The position numbers and the translations under genes were made by a program. From positions 2,170,001-2,234,000 of the forward strand of contig CAJFCV020000002.1 of assembly GCA_904066235.2 (NCBI GenBank): DNA of 64,000 nucleotides. Direction: 5' to 3'. The stretch is from Bursaphelenchus xylophilus. Taxonomy: Eukaryota; Nematoda; Chromadorea; Rhabditida; Aphelenchoididae. Shown one piece after another: positions 28,601 through 43,600 of the stretch (position 1 is the stretch's first letter; each line of letters starts with the position of its first letter). Below the pieces are notes generated by a model that was given only the letters and a program-made list of their open reading frames with translations, did no database searches and was not told the origin of the DNA.

Positions 28601-31600
28601 AACCTTGGAATTTGAAATTTCATTCGGTCTAGTTTCGAATGGTGTAGGTCGCGTCATTTCACTCCGACATTTCCAATTCACTTTTTTTAAACTGGTGCCT
28701 AGTATAATATCAGAGTGTTCGGGCTGGTACGAGCGCAGTTTAGCTCCAAAAAAGGTGAAACTTTGGAATTTGAAATCTCATTCGGTCTAGTTTCGAATGG
28801 TGCAGGTCGCGTCATTTCACTCCGACATTTCCAATTCACTTTTTTTAAACTGGTGCCTAGTATAATATCAGAGTGTTCGGCCTGATACGGGCGCAGTTTA
28901 GCCCCAAAAAGGTGAAACCTTGGAATTTGAAATTTCATTCGGTCTAGTTTCGAATGGTGTAGGTCGCGTCATTTCACTCCGACATTTCCAATTCACTTTT
29001 TTTAAACTGGTGCCTAGTATAATATCAGAGTGTTCGGCCTGATACGGGCGCAGTTTAGCCCCAAAAAAGGTGAAACCTTGGAATTTGAAATTTCATTCGG
29101 TCTAGTTTCGAATGGTGTAGGTCGCGTCATTTCACTCCGACATTTCCAATTCACTTTTTTTTAAACTGGTGCCTAGTATAATATCAGAGTGTTCGGGCTG
29201 GTACGAGCGCAGTTTAGCTCCAAAAAAATTGAAACTTTGGAATTTGAAATCTCATTCGGTCTAGTTTCGAATGGTGCAGGTCGCGTCATTTCACTCCGAC
29301 ATTTCCAATTCACTTTTTTTAAACTGGTGCCTAGTATAATCTCAGAGTGTTCGGGCTGGTACGGGCGCAGTTTAACTCCGAAAAAGGTGAAACTTTGGAA
29401 TTTGAAATCTCATTCGGTCTAGTTTCGAATGGTGTAGGTCACATCATTTCACTCCGACATTTCCAATTCACTTTTTTTAAACAGGTGCCTAGTATAATAT
29501 CAGAGTGTTCGGCCTGATACGGGCGCAGTTTAGCCCCAAAAAAGGTGAAACCTTGGAATTTGAAATTTCATTCGGTCTAGTTTCGAATGGTGTAGGTCGC
29601 GTCATTTCACTCCGACATTTCCAATTCACTTTTTTTTAAACTGGTGCCTAGTATAATATCAGAGTGTTCGGGCTGGTACGGGCGCAGTTTAGCTCCAAAA
29701 AAGGTGAAACTTTGGAATTTGAAATTTCATTCGGTCTAGTTTCGAATGGTGCAGGTCGCGTCATTTCACTCCGACATTTCCAATTCACTTTTTTTAAACT
29801 GGTGCCTAGTATAATCTCAGAGTGTTCGGGCTGGTACGGGCGCAGTTTAGCTCCAAAAAAGGTGAAACTTTGGAATTTGAAATCTCATTCGGTCTAGTTT
29901 CGAATGGTGTAGGTCAGATCATTTCACTCCGACATTTCCAATTCACTTTTTTTAAACAGGTGCCTAGTATAATATCAGAGTGTTCGGCCTGATACGGGCG
30001 CAGTTTAGCCCCAAAAAAGGTGAAACCTTGGAATTTGAAATTTCATTCGGTCTAGTTTCGAATGGTGTAGGTCGCGTCATTTCACTCCGACATTTCCAAT
30101 TCACTTTTTTTTAAACTGGTGCCTAGTATAATATCAGAGTGTTCGGGCTGGTACGAGCGCAGTTTAGCTCCAAAAAAGGTGAAACTTTGGAATTTGAAAT
30201 CTCATTCGGTCTAGTTTCGAATGGTGCAGGTCGCGTCATTTCACTCCGACATTTCCAATTCACTTTTTTTAAACTGGTGCCTAGTATAATATCAGAGTGT
30301 TCGGCCTGATACGGGCGCAGTTTAGCCCCAAAAAAGGTGAAACCTTGGAATTTGAAATTTCATTCGGTCTAGCTTCGAATGGTGTAGGTCGCGTCATTTC
30401 ACTCCGACATTTCCAATTCACTTTTTTTTAAACTGGTGCCTAGTATAATATCAGAGTGTTCGGCCTGATACGGGCGCAGTTTAGCTCCAAAAAAGGTGAA
30501 ACTTTGGAATTTGAAATTTCATTCGGTCTAGTTTCGAATGGTGCAGGTCGCGTCATTTCACTCCGACATTTCCAATTCACTTTTTTTTAAACTGGTGCCT
30601 AGTATAATCTCAGAGTGTTCGGGCTGGTACGGGCGCAGTTTAGCTCCAAAAAAGGTGAAACTTTGGAATTTGAAATCTCATTCGGTCTAGTTTCGAATGG
30701 TGTAGGTCACATCATTTCACTCCGACATTTCCAATTCACTTTTTTTAAACAGGTGCCTAGTATAATATCAGAGTGTTCGGGCTGGTACGGGCGCAGTTTA
30801 GCTCCAAAAAAGGTGAAACTTTGGAATTTGAAATTTCATTCGGTCTAGTTTCGAATGGTGTAGGTCGCGTCATTTCACTCCGACATTTCCAATTCACTTT
30901 TTTTTAAACTGGTGCCTAGTATAATCTCAGAGTGTTCGGGCTGGTACGGGCGCAGTTTAGCTCCAAAAAAGGTGAAACTTTGGAATTTGAAATCTCATTC
31001 GGTCTAGTTTCGAATGGTGTAGGTCACATCATTTCACTCCGACATTTCCAATTCACTTTTTTTAAACAGGTGCCTAGTATAATATCAGAGTGTTCGGCCT
31101 GATACGGGCGCAGTTTAGCCCCAAAAAAGGTGAAACCTTGGAATTTGAAATTTCATTCGGTCTAGTTTCGAATGGTGTAGGTCGCGTCATTTCACTCCGA
31201 CATTTCCAATTCACTTTTTTTTAAACTGGTGCCTAGTATAATATCAGAGTGTTCGGCCTGATACGGGCGCAGTTTAGCCCCAAAAAAGGTGAAACCTTGG
31301 AATTTGAAATCTCATTCGGTCTAGTTTCGAATGGTGCAGGTCGCGTCATTTCACTCCGACATTTCCAATTCACTTTTTTTTAAACTGGTGCCTAGTATAA
31401 TATCAGAGTGTTCGGCCTGATACGGGCGCAGTTTAGCCCCAAAAAAGGTGAAACCTTGGAATTTGAAATCTCATTCGGTCTAGTTTCGAATGGTGCAGGT
31501 CGCGTCATTTCACTCCGACATTTCCAATTCACTTTTTTTAAACTGGTGCCTAGTATAATATCAGAGTGTTCGGGCTGGTACGAGCGCAGTTTAGCTCCAA

Positions 31601-34600
31601 AAAAGGTGAAACTTTGGAATTTGAAATCTCATTCGGTCTAGTTTCGAATGGTGCAGGTCGCGTCATTTCACTCCGACATTTCCAATTCACTTTTTTTTAA
31701 ACTGGTGCCTAGTATAATCTCAGAGTGTTCGGGCTGGTACGGGCGCAGTTTAGCTCCGAAAAAGGTGAAACTTTGGAATTTGAAATCTCATTCGGTCTAG
31801 TTTCGAATGGTGTAGGTCACATCATTTCACTCCGACATTTCCAATTCACTTTTTTTAAACAGGTGCCTAGTATAATATCAGAGTGTTCGGCCTGATACGG
31901 GCGCAGTTTAGCCCCAAAAAAGGTGAAACCTTGGAATTTGAAATTTCATTCGGTCTAGTTTCGAATGGTGTAGGTCGCGTCATTTCACTCCGACATTTCC
32001 AATTCACTTTTTTTAAACTGGTGCCTAGTATAATATCAGAGTGTTCGGGCTGGTACGAGCGCAGTTTAGCTCCAAAAAAGGTGAAACTTTGGAATTTGAA
32101 ATCTCATTCGGTCTAGTTTCGAATGGTGCAGGTCGCGTCATTTCACTCCGACATTTCCAATTCACTTTTTTTTAAACTGGTGCCTAGTATAATATCAGAG
32201 TGTTCGGCCTGATACGGGCGCAGTTTAGCCCCAAAAAAGGTGAAACCTTGGAATTTGAAATTTCATTCGGTCTAGTTTCGAATGGTGTAGGTCGCGTCAT
32301 TTCACTCCGACATTTCCAATTCACTTTTTTTAAACTGGTGCCTAGTATAATATCAGAGTGTTCGGCCTGATACGGGCGCAGTTTAGCCCCAAAAAAGGTG
32401 AAACCTTGGAATTTGAAATTTCATTCGGTCTAGTTTCGAATGGTGTAGGTCGCGTCATTTCACTCCGACATTTCCAATTCACTTTTTTTAAACTGGTGCC
32501 TAGTATAATATCAGAGTGTTCGGCCTGATACGGGCGCAGTTTAGCCCCAAAAAAGGTGAAACCTTGGAATTTGAAATTTCATTCGGTCTAGTTTCGAATG
32601 GTGTAGGTCGCGTCATTTCACTCCGACATTTCCAATTCACTTTTTTTAAACTGGTGCCTAGTATAATATCAGAGTGTTCGGGCTGATACGAGCGCAGTTT
32701 AGCTCCAAAAAAGGTGAAACTTTGGAATTTGAAATCTCATTCGGTCTAGTTTCGAATGGTGTAGGTCACATCATTTCACTCCGACATTTCCAATTCACTT
32801 TTTTTAAACAGGTGCCTAGTATAATATCAGAGTGTTCGGGCTGGTACGAGCGCTGTTTAGCTCCAAAAAAGGTGAAACTTTGGAATTTGAAATTTCATTC
32901 GGTCTAGTTTCGAATGGTGTAGGTCGCGTCATTTCACTCCGACATTTCCAATTCACTTTTTTTTAAACTGGTGCCTAGTATAATATCAGAGTGTTCGGGC
33001 TGGTACGAGCGCAGTTTAGCTCCAAAAAAGGTGAAACTTTGGAATTTGAAATCTCATTCGGTCTAGTTTCGAATGGTGTAGGTCACATCATTTCACTCCG
33101 ACATTTCCAATTCACTTTTTTTAAACAGGTGCCTAGTATAATATCAGAGTGTTCGGCCTGATACGGGCGCAGTTTAGCCCCAAAAAAGGTGAAACCTTGG
33201 AATTTGAAATTTCATTCGGTCTAGTTTCGAATGGTGTAGGTCGCGTCATTTCACTCCGACATTTCCAATTCACTTTTTTTAAACTGGTGCCTAGTATAAT
33301 ATCAGAGTGTTCGGGCTGGTACGAGCGCAGTTTAGCTCCAAAAAAGGTGAAACTTTGGAATTTGAAATCTCATTCGGTCTAGTTTCGAATGGTGCAGGTC
33401 GCGTCATTTCACTCCGACATTTCCAATTCACTTTTTTTTAAACTGGTGCCTAGTATAATATCAGAGTGTTCGGCCTGATACGGGCGCAGTTTAGCCCCAA
33501 AAAAGGTGAAACCTTGGAATTTGAAATTTCATTCGGTCTAGTTTCGAATGGTGTAGGTCGCGTCATTTCACTCCGACATTTCCAATTCACTTTTTTTAAA
33601 CTGGTGCCTAGTATAATATCAGAGTGTTCGGCCTGATACGGGCGCAGTTTAGCCCCAAAAAAGGTGAAACCTTGGAATTTGAAATTTCATTCGGTCTAGT
33701 TTCGAATGGTGTAGGTCGCGTCATTTCACTCCGACATTTCCAATTCACTTTTTTTAAACTGGTGCCTAGTATAATATCAGAGTGTTCGGCCTGATACGGG
33801 CGCAGTTTAGCCCCAAAAAAGGTGAAACCTTGGAATTTGAAATTTCATTCGGTCTAGTTTCGAATGGTGTAGGTCGCGTCATTTCACTCCGACATTTCCA
33901 ATTCACTTTTTTTAAACTGGTGCCTAGTATAATATCAGAGTGTTCGGGCTGATACGAGCGCAGTTTAGCTCCAAAAAAGGTGAAACTTTGGAATTTGAAA
34001 TCTCATTCGGTCTAGTTTCGAATGGTGTAGGTCACATCATTTCACTCCGACATTTCCAATTCACTTTTTTTAAACAGGTGCCTAGTATAATATCAGAGTG
34101 TTCGGGCTGGTACGAGCGCTGTTTAGCTCCAAAAAAGGTGAAACTTTGGAATTTGAAATTTCATTCGGTCTAGTTTCGAATGGTGTAGGTCGCGTCATTT
34201 CACTCCGACATTTCCAATTCACTTTTTTTAAACTGGTGCCTAGTATAATATCAGAGTGTTCGGGCTGGTACGAGCGCAGTTTAGCTCCAAAAAAGGTGAA
34301 ACTTTGGAATTTGAAATTTCATTCGGTCTAGTTTCGAACGGTGTAGGTCGCGTCATTTCACTCCGACATTTCCAATTCACTTTTTTTAAACAGGTGCCTA
34401 GTATAATATCAGAGTGTTCGGCCTGATACGGGCGCAGTTTAGCCCCAAAAAAGGTGAAACCTTGGAATTTGAAATTTCATTCGGTCTAGTTTCGAATGGT
34501 GTAGGTCGCGTCATTTCACTCCGACATTTCCAATTCACTTTTTTTTAAACTGGTGCCTAGTATAATATCAGAGTGTTCGGGCTGGTACGAGCGCAGTTTA

Positions 34601-37600
34601 GCTCCAAAAAAGGTGAAACTTTGGAATTTGAAATCTCATTCGGTCTAGTTTCGAATGGTGCAGGTCGCGTCATTTCACTCCGACATTTCCAATTCACTTT
34701 TTTTAAACTGGTGCCTAGTATAATATCAGAGTGTTCGGCCTGATACGGGCGCAGTTTAGCCCCAAAAAAGGTGAAACCTTGGAATTTGAAATTTCATTCG
34801 GTCTAGTTTCGAATGGTGTAGGTCGCGTCATTTCACTCCGACATTTCCAATTCACTTTTTTTAAACTGGTGCCTAGTATAATATCAGAGTGTTCGGCCTG
34901 ATACGGGCGCAGTTTAGCCCCAAAAAAGGTGAAACCTTGGAATTTGAAATTTCATTCGGTCTAGTTTCGAATGGTGTAGGTCGCGTCATTTCACTCCGAC
35001 ATTTCCAATTCACTTTTTTTAAACTGGTGCCTAGTATAATATCAGAGTGTTCGGGCTGGTACGAGCGCAGTTTAGCTCCAAAAAAGGTGACACTTTGGAA
35101 TTTGAAATCTCATTCGGTCTAGTTTCGAATGGTGCAGGTCGCGTCATTTCACTCCGACGTTTCCAATTCACTTTTTTTAAACTGGTGCCTAGTATAATAT
35201 CAGAGTGTTCGGCCTGATACGGGCGCAGTTTAGCCCCAAAAAAGGTGAAACCTTGGAATTTGAAATTTCATTCGGTCTAGTTTCGAATGGTGTAGGTCGC
35301 GTCATTTCACTCCGACATTTCCAATTCACTTTTTTTAAACTGGTGCCTAGTATAATATCAGAGTGTTCGGGCTGGTACGAGCGCAGTTTAGCTCCAAAAA
35401 AGGTGAAACTTTGGAATTTGAAATCTCATTCGGTCTAGTTTCGAATGGTGCAGGTCGCGTCATTTCACTCCGACATTTCCAATTCACTTTTTTTAAACTG
35501 GTGCCTAGTATAATATCAGAGTGTTCGGCCTGATACGGGCGCAGTTTAGCCCCAAAAAAGGTGAAACCTTGGAATTTGAAATTACATTCGGTCTAGCTTC
35601 GAATGGTGTAGGTCGCGTCATTTCACTCCGACATTTCCAATTCACTTTTTTTTAAACTGGTGCCTAGTATAATATCAGAGTGTTCGGCCTGATACGGGCG
35701 CAGTTTAGCCCCAAAAAAGGTGAAACCTTGGAATTTGAAATTTCATTCGGTCTAGTTTCGAATGGTGTAGGTCGCGTCATTTCACTCCGACATTTCCAAT
35801 TCACTTTTTTTAAACTGGTGCCTAGTATAATATCAGAGTGTTCGGGCTGGTACGAGCGCAGTTTAGCTCCAAAAAAGGTGAAACTTTGGAATTTGAAATT
35901 TCATTCGGTCTAGTTTCGAACGGTGTAGGTCGCGTCATTTCACTCCGACATTTCCAATTCACTTTTTTTAAACAGGTGCCTAGTATAATATCAGAGTGTT
36001 CGGCCTGATACGGGCGCAGTTTAGCCCCAAAAAAGGTGAAACCTTGGAATTTGAAATTTCATTCGGTCTAGTTTCGAATGGTGTAGGTCGCGTCATTTCA
36101 CTCCGACATTTCCAATTCACTTTTTTTAAACTGGTGCCTAGTATAATATCAGAGTGTTCGGGCTGGTACGAGCGCAGTTTAGCTCCAAAAAAGGTGAAAC
36201 TTTGGAATTTGAAATCTCATTCGGTCTAGTTTCGAATGGTGCAGGTCGCGTCATTTCACTCCGACATTTCCAATTCACTTTTTTTTAAACTGGTGCCTAG
36301 TATAATATCAGAGTGTTCGGCCTGATACGGGCGCAGTTTAGCCCCAAAAAAGGTGAAACCTTGGAATTTGAAATTACATTCGGTCTAGCTTCGAATGGTG
36401 TAGGTCGCGTCATTTCACTCCGACATTTCCAATTCACTTTTTTTAAACTGGTGCCTAGTATAATATCAGAGTGTTCGGCCTGATACGGGCGCAGTTTAGC
36501 CCCAAAAAAGGTGAAACCTTGGAATTTGAAATTTCATTCGGTCTAGTTTCGAATGGTGTAGGTCGCGTCATTTCACTCCGACATTTCCAATTCACTTTTT
36601 TTAAACTGGTGCCTAGTATAATATCAGAGTGTTCGGGCTGGTACGAGCGCAGTTTAGCTCCAAAAAAGGTGAAACTTTGGAATTTGAAATTTCATTCGGT
36701 CTAGTTTCGAACGGTGTAGGTCGCGTCATTTCACTCCGACATTTCCAATTCACTTTTTTTAAACAGGTGCCTAGTATAATATCAGAGTGTTCGGCCTGAT
36801 ACGGGCGCAGTTTAGCCCCAAAAAAGGTGAAACCTTGGAATTTGAAATTTCATTCGGTCTAGTTTCGAATGGTGTAGGTCGCGTCATTTCACTCCGACAT
36901 TTCCAATTCACTTTTTTTAAACTGGTGCCTAGTATAATATCAGAGTGTTCGGGCTGGTACGAGCGCAGTTTAGCTCCAAAAAAGGTGAAACTTTGGAATT
37001 TGAAATCTCATTCGGTCTAGTTTCGAATGGTGCAGGTCGCGTCATTTCACTCCGACATTTCCAATTCACTTTTTTTTAAACTGGTGCCTAGTATAATATC
37101 AGAGTGTTCGGCCTGATACGGGCGCAGTTTAGCCCCAAAAAAGGTGAAACCTTGGAATTTGAAATTTCATTCGGTCTAGTTTCGAATGGTGTAGGTCGCG
37201 TCATTTCACTCCGACATTTCCAATTCACTTTTTTTTAAACTGGTGCCTAGTATAATATCAGAGTGTTCGGCCTGATACGGGCGCAGTTTAGCCCCAAAAA
37301 AGGTGAAACCTTGGAATTTGAAATTTCATTCGGTCTAGTTTCGAATGGTGTAGGTCGCGTCATTTCACTCCGACATTTCCAATTCACTTTTTTTTAAACT
37401 GGTGCCTAGTATAATATCAGAGTGTTCGGGCTGGTACGAGCGCAGTTTAGCTCCAAAAAAGGTGAAACTTTGGAATTTGAAATCTCATTCGGTCTAGTTT
37501 CGAATGGTGCAGGTCGCGTCATTTCACTCCGACGTTTCCAATTCACTTTTTTTAAACTGGTGCCTAGTATAATATCAGAGTGTTCGGCCTGATACGGGCG

Positions 37601-40600
37601 CAGTTTAGCCCCAAAAAAGGTGAAACCTTGGAATTTGAAATTTCATTCGGTCTAGTTTCGAATGGTGTAGGTCGCGTCATTTCACTCCGACATTTCCAAT
37701 TCACTTTTTTTAAACTGGTGCCTAGTATAATATCAGAGTGTTCGGGCTGGTACGAGCGCAGTTTAGCTCCAAAAAAGGTGAAACTTTGGAATTTGAAATC
37801 TCATTCGGTCTAGTTTCGAATGGTGCAGGTCGCGTCATTTCACTCCGACATTTCCAATTCACTTTTTTTAAACTGGTGCCTAGTATAATATCAGAGTGTT
37901 CGGCCTGATACGGGCGCAGTTTAGCCCCAAAAAAGGTGAAACCTTGGAATTTGAAATTTCATTCGGTCTAGCTTCGAATGGTGTAGGTCGCGTCATTTCA
38001 CTCCGACATTTCCAATTCACTTTTTTTAAACTGGTGCCTAGTATAATATCAGAGTGTTCGGCCTGATACGGGCGCAGTTTAGCCCCAAAAAAGGTGAAAC
38101 CTTGGAATTTGAAATTTCATTCGGTCTAGTTTCGAATGGTGTAGGTCGCGTCATTTCACTCCGACATTTCCAATTCACTTTTTTTAAACTGGTGCCTAGT
38201 ATAATATCAGAGTGTTCGGGCTGGTACGAGCGCAGTTTAGCTCCAAAAAAGGTGAAACTTTGGAATTTGAAATCTCATTCGGTCTAGTTTCGAATGGTGC
38301 AGGTCGCGTCATTTCACTCCGACATTTCCAATTCACTTTTTTTTAAACTGGTGCCTAGTATAATCTCAGAGTGTTCGGGCTGGTACGGGCGCAGTTTAGC
38401 TCCAAAAAAGGTGAAACTTTGGAATTTGAAATCTCATTCGGTCTAGTTTCGAATGGTGTAGGTCACATCATTTCACTCCGACATTTCCAATTCACTTTTT
38501 TTAAACTGGTGCCTAGTATAATATCAGAGTGTTCGGGCTGGTACGGGCGCAGTTTAGCACCAAAAAAGGTGAAACTTTGGAATTTGAAATCTCATTCGGT
38601 CTAGTTTCGAATGGTGCAGGTCGCGTCATTTCACTCCGACATTTCCAATTCACTTTTTTTAAACTGGTGCCTAGTATAATATCAGAGTGTTCGGGCTGGT
38701 ACGGGCGCAGTTTAGCTCCAAAAAAGGTGAAACCTTGGAATTTGAAATTTCATTCGGTCTAGTTTCGAATGGTGTAGGTCGCGTCATTTCACTCCGACAT
38801 TTCCAATTCACTTTTTTTAAACTGGTGCCTAGTATAATATCAGAGTGTTCGGGCTGGTACGAGCGCAGTTTAGCTCCAAAAAAGGTGAAACTTTGGAATT
38901 TGAAATCTCATTCGGTCTAGTTTCGAATGGTGCAGGTCGCGTCATTTCACTCCGACATTTCCAATTCACTTTTTTTTAAACTGGTGCCTAGTATAATATC
39001 AGAGTGTTCGGCCTGATACGGGCGCAGTTTAGCCCCAAAAAAGGTGAAACCTTGGAATTTGAAATTTCATTCGGTCTAGCTTCGAATGGTGTAGGTCGCG
39101 TCATTTCACTCCGACATTTCCAATTCACTTTTTTTTAAACTGGTGCCTAGTATAATATCAGAGTGTTCGGCCTGATACGGGCGCAGTTTAGCCCCAAAAA
39201 GGTGAAACCTTGGAATTTGAAATTTCATTCGGTCTAGTTTCGAATGGTGTAGGTCGCGTCATTTCACTCCGACATTTCCAATTCACTTTTTTTAAACTGG
39301 TGCCTAGTATAATATCAGAGTGTTCGGGCTGGTACGAGCGCAGTTTAGCTCCAAAAAAGGTGAAACTTTGGAATTTGAAATCTCATTCGGTCTAGTTTCG
39401 AATGGTGCAGGTCGCGTCATTTCACTCCGACATTTCCAATTCACTTTTTTTAAACTGGTGCCTAGTATAATCTCAGAGTGTTCGGGCTGGTACGGGCGCA
39501 GTTTAGCTCCAAAAAAGGTGAAACTTTGGAATTTGAAATCTCATTCGGTCTAGTTTCGAATGGTGTAGGTCACATCATTTCACTCCGACATTTCCAATTC
39601 ACTTTTTTTAAACTGGTGCCTAGTATAATATCAGAGTGTTCGGGCTGGTACGGGCGCAGTTTAGCACCAAAAAAGGTGAAACTTTGGAATTTGAAATCTC
39701 ATTCGGTCTAGTTTCGAATGGTGCAGGTCGCGTCATTTCACTCCGACATTTCCAATTCACTTTTTTTAAACTGGTGCCTAGTATAATATCAGAGTGTTCG
39801 GGCTGGTACGGGCGCAGTTTAGCTCCAAAAAAGGTGAAACCTTGGAATTTGAAATTTCATTCGGTCTAGTTTCGAATGGTGTAGGTCGCGTCATTTCACT
39901 CCGACATTTCCAATTCACTTTTTTAAACTGGTGCCTAGTATAATATCAGAGTGTTCGGGCTGGTACGGGCGCAGTTTAGCTCCAAAAAAGGTGAAACTTT
40001 GGAATTTGAAATTTCATTCGGTCTAGTTTCGAATGGTGTAGGTCGCGTCATTTCACTCCGACATTTCCAATTCACTTTTTTTTAAACTGGTGCCTAGTAT
40101 AATATCAGAGTGTTCGGGCTGGTACGGGCGCAGTTTAGCTCCAAAAAAGGTGAAACTTTGGAATTTGAAATCTCATTCGGTCTAGTTTCGAACGGTGCAG
40201 GTCGCGTCATTTCACTCCGACATTTCCAATTCACTTTTTTTAAACTGGTGCCTAGTATAATATCAGAGTGTTCGGACTGGTACGGGCGCCGTTTAGCTCC
40301 AAAAAAGGCGAAACTTTGGAATTTACAATTTCATTCCCTCTAGTTTCGAATGGTGCAGGTCGCGTCATTTCACTCCGACATTTCCGATTCACTTTTTTTT
40401 AAACTGGTGCCTAGTATAATATCAGAGTGTTCGGGCTGGTACGGGCGCAGTTTAGCTCCAAAAAAGGTGAAACTTTGGAATTTGAAATCTCATTCGGTCT
40501 AGTTTCGAATGGTGTAGGTCGCGTCATTTCACTCCGACATTTCCAATTCACTTTTTTTAAACTGGTGCCTAGTATAATATCAGAGTGTTCGGCCTGATAC

Positions 40601-43600
40601 GGGCGCAGTTTAGCCCCAAAAAAGGTGAAACCTTGGAATTTGAAATTTCATTCGGTCTAGTTTCGAATGGTGTAGGTCGCGTCATTTCACTCCGACATTT
40701 CCAATTCACTTTTTTTTAAACTGGTGCCTAGTATAATATCAGAGTGTTCGGGCTGGTACGGGCGCAGTTTAGCTCCAAAAAAGGTGAAACTTTGGAATTT
40801 GAAATCTCATTCGGTCTAGTTTCGAACGGTGCAGGTCGCGTCATTTCACTCCGACATTTCCAATTCACTTTTTTTTAAACTGGTGCCTAGTATAATATCA
40901 GAGTGTTCGGACTGGTACGGGCGCCGTTTAGCTCCAAAAAAGGCGAAACTTTGGAATTTACAATTTCATTCCCTCTAGTTTCGAATGGTGCAGGTCGCGT
41001 CATTTCACTCCGACATTTCCGATTCACTTTTTTTTTAAACTGGTGCCTAGTATAATATCAGAGTGTTCGGGCTGGTACGGGCGCAGTTTAGCTCCAAAAA
41101 AGGTGAAACTTTGGAATTTGAAATCTCATTCGGTCTAGTTTCGAATGGTGTAGGTCACATCATTTCACTCCGACATTTCCAATTCACTTTTTTTAAACAG
41201 GTGCCTAGTATAATATCAGAGTGTTCGGGCTGGTACGGGCGCAGTTTAGCTCCAAAAAAGGTGAAACCTTGGAATTTGAAATTTCATTCGGTCTAGTTTC
41301 GAATGGTGTAGGTCACATCATTTCACTCCGACATTTCCAATTCGCTTTTTTTAAAATGGTGCCTAGTATAATATCAGAGTGTTCGGACTGGTACGGGCGC
41401 AGTTTAGCTCCAAAAAAGGTGAAACTTTGGAATTTGAAATCTCATTCGGTCTAGTTTCGAATGGTGTAGGTCACATCATTTCACTCCGACATTTCCAATT
41501 CACTTTTTTTAAACTGGTGCCTAGTATAATATCAGAGTGTTCGGACTGGTACGGGCGCAGTTTAGCTCCAAAAAAGGTGAAACCTTGGAATTTGAAATTT
41601 CATTCGGTCTAGTTTCGAATGGTGTAGGTCACATCATTTCACTCCGACATTTCCAATTCGCTTTTTTTTAAAATGGTGCCTAGTATAATATCAGAGTGTT
41701 CGGACTGGTACGGGCGCAGTTTAGCTCCAAAAAAGGTGAAACTTTGGAATTTGAAATCTCATTCGGTCTAGTTTCGAATGGTGTAGGTCACATCATTTCA
41801 CTCCGACATTTCCAATTCACTTTTTTTAAACAGGTGCCTAGTATAATATCAGAGTGTTCGGCCTGATACGGGCGCAGTTTAGCCCCAAAAAGGTGAAACC
41901 TTGGAATTTGAAATTTCATTCGGTCTAGTTTCGAATGTTGTAGGTCACATCATTTCACTCCGACATTTCCAATTCACTTTTTTTTAAACTGGTGCCTAGT
42001 ATAATATCAGAGTGTTCGGACTGGTACGGGCGCAGTTTAGCTCCAAAAAAGGCGAAACTTTGGAATTTACAATTTCATTCCCTCTAGTTTCGAATGGTGC
42101 AGGTCGCGTCATTTCACTCCGACATTTCCGATTCACTTTTTTTTTAAACTGGTGCCTAGTATAATATCAGAGTGTTCGGGCTGGTACGGGCGCAGTTTAG
42201 CTCCAAAAAAGGTGAAACTTTGGAATTTGAAATCTCATTCGGTCTGGTTTCGAATGGTGTAGGTCACATCATTTCACTCCGACATTTCCAATTCACTTTT
42301 TTTAAACAGGTGCCTAGTATAATATCAGAGTGTTCGGGCTGGTACGGGCGCAGTTTAGCTCCAAAAAAGGTGAAACCTTGGAATTTGAAATTTCATTCGG
42401 TCTAGTTTCGAATGGTGTAGGTCACATCATTTCACTCCGACATTTCCAATTCACTTTTTTTTAAACTGGTGCCTAGTATAATATCAGAGTGTTCGGACTG
42501 GTACGGGCGCAGTTTAGCTCCAAAAAAGGTGAAACCTTGGAATTTGAAATTTCATTCGGTCTAGTTTCGAATGGTGTAGGTCACATCATTTCACTCCGAC
42601 ATTTCCAATTCGCTTTTTTTTAAAATGGTGCCTAGTATAATATCAGAGTGTTCGGACTGGTACGGGCGCAGTTTAGCTCCAAAAAAGGTGAAACTTTGGA
42701 ATTTGAAATCTCATTCGGTCTAGTTTCGAATGGTGTAGGTCACATCATTTCACTCCGACATTTCCAATTCACTTTTTTTAAACAGGTGCCTAGTATAATA
42801 TCAGAGTGTTCGGCCTGATACGGGCGCAGTTTAGCCCCAAAAAAGGTGAAACCTTGGAATTTGAAATTTCATTCGGTCTAGTTTCGAATGTTGTAGGTCA
42901 CATCATTTCACTCCGACATTTCCAATTCACTTTTTTTTAAACTGGTGCCTAGTATAATATCAGAGTGTTCGGACTGGTACGGGCGCAGTTTAGCTCCAAA
43001 AAAGGTGAAACCTTGGAATTTGAAATTTCATTCGGTCTAGTTTCGAATGGTGTAGGTCACATCATTTCACTCCGACATTTCCAATTCACTTTTTTTTAAA
43101 CTGGTGCCTAGTATAATATCAGAGTGTTCGGGCTGGTACGGGCGCAGTTTAGCTCCAAAAAAGGTGAAACCTTGGAATTTGAAATTTCATTCGGTCTAGT
43201 TTCGAATGGTGTAGGTCACATCATTTCACTCCGACATTTCCAATTCACTTTTTTTTAAACTGGTGCCTAGTATAATATCAGAGTGTTCGGCCTGATACGG
43301 GCGCAGTTTAGCCCCAAAAAAGGTGAAACCTTGGAATTTGAAATTTCATTCGGTCTAGTTTCGAATGGTGTAGGTCACATCATTTCACTCCGACATTTCC
43401 AATTCACTTTTTTTCAAACTGGTGCCTAGTATAATATCAGAGTGTTCGGCCTGATACGGGCGCAGTTTAGCCCCAAAAAAGGTGAAACCTTGGAATTTGA
43501 AATTTCATTCGGTCTAGTTTCGAATGTTGTAGGTCACATCATTTCACTCCGACATTTCCAATTCACTTTTTTTAAACAGGTGCCTAGTATAATATCAGAG

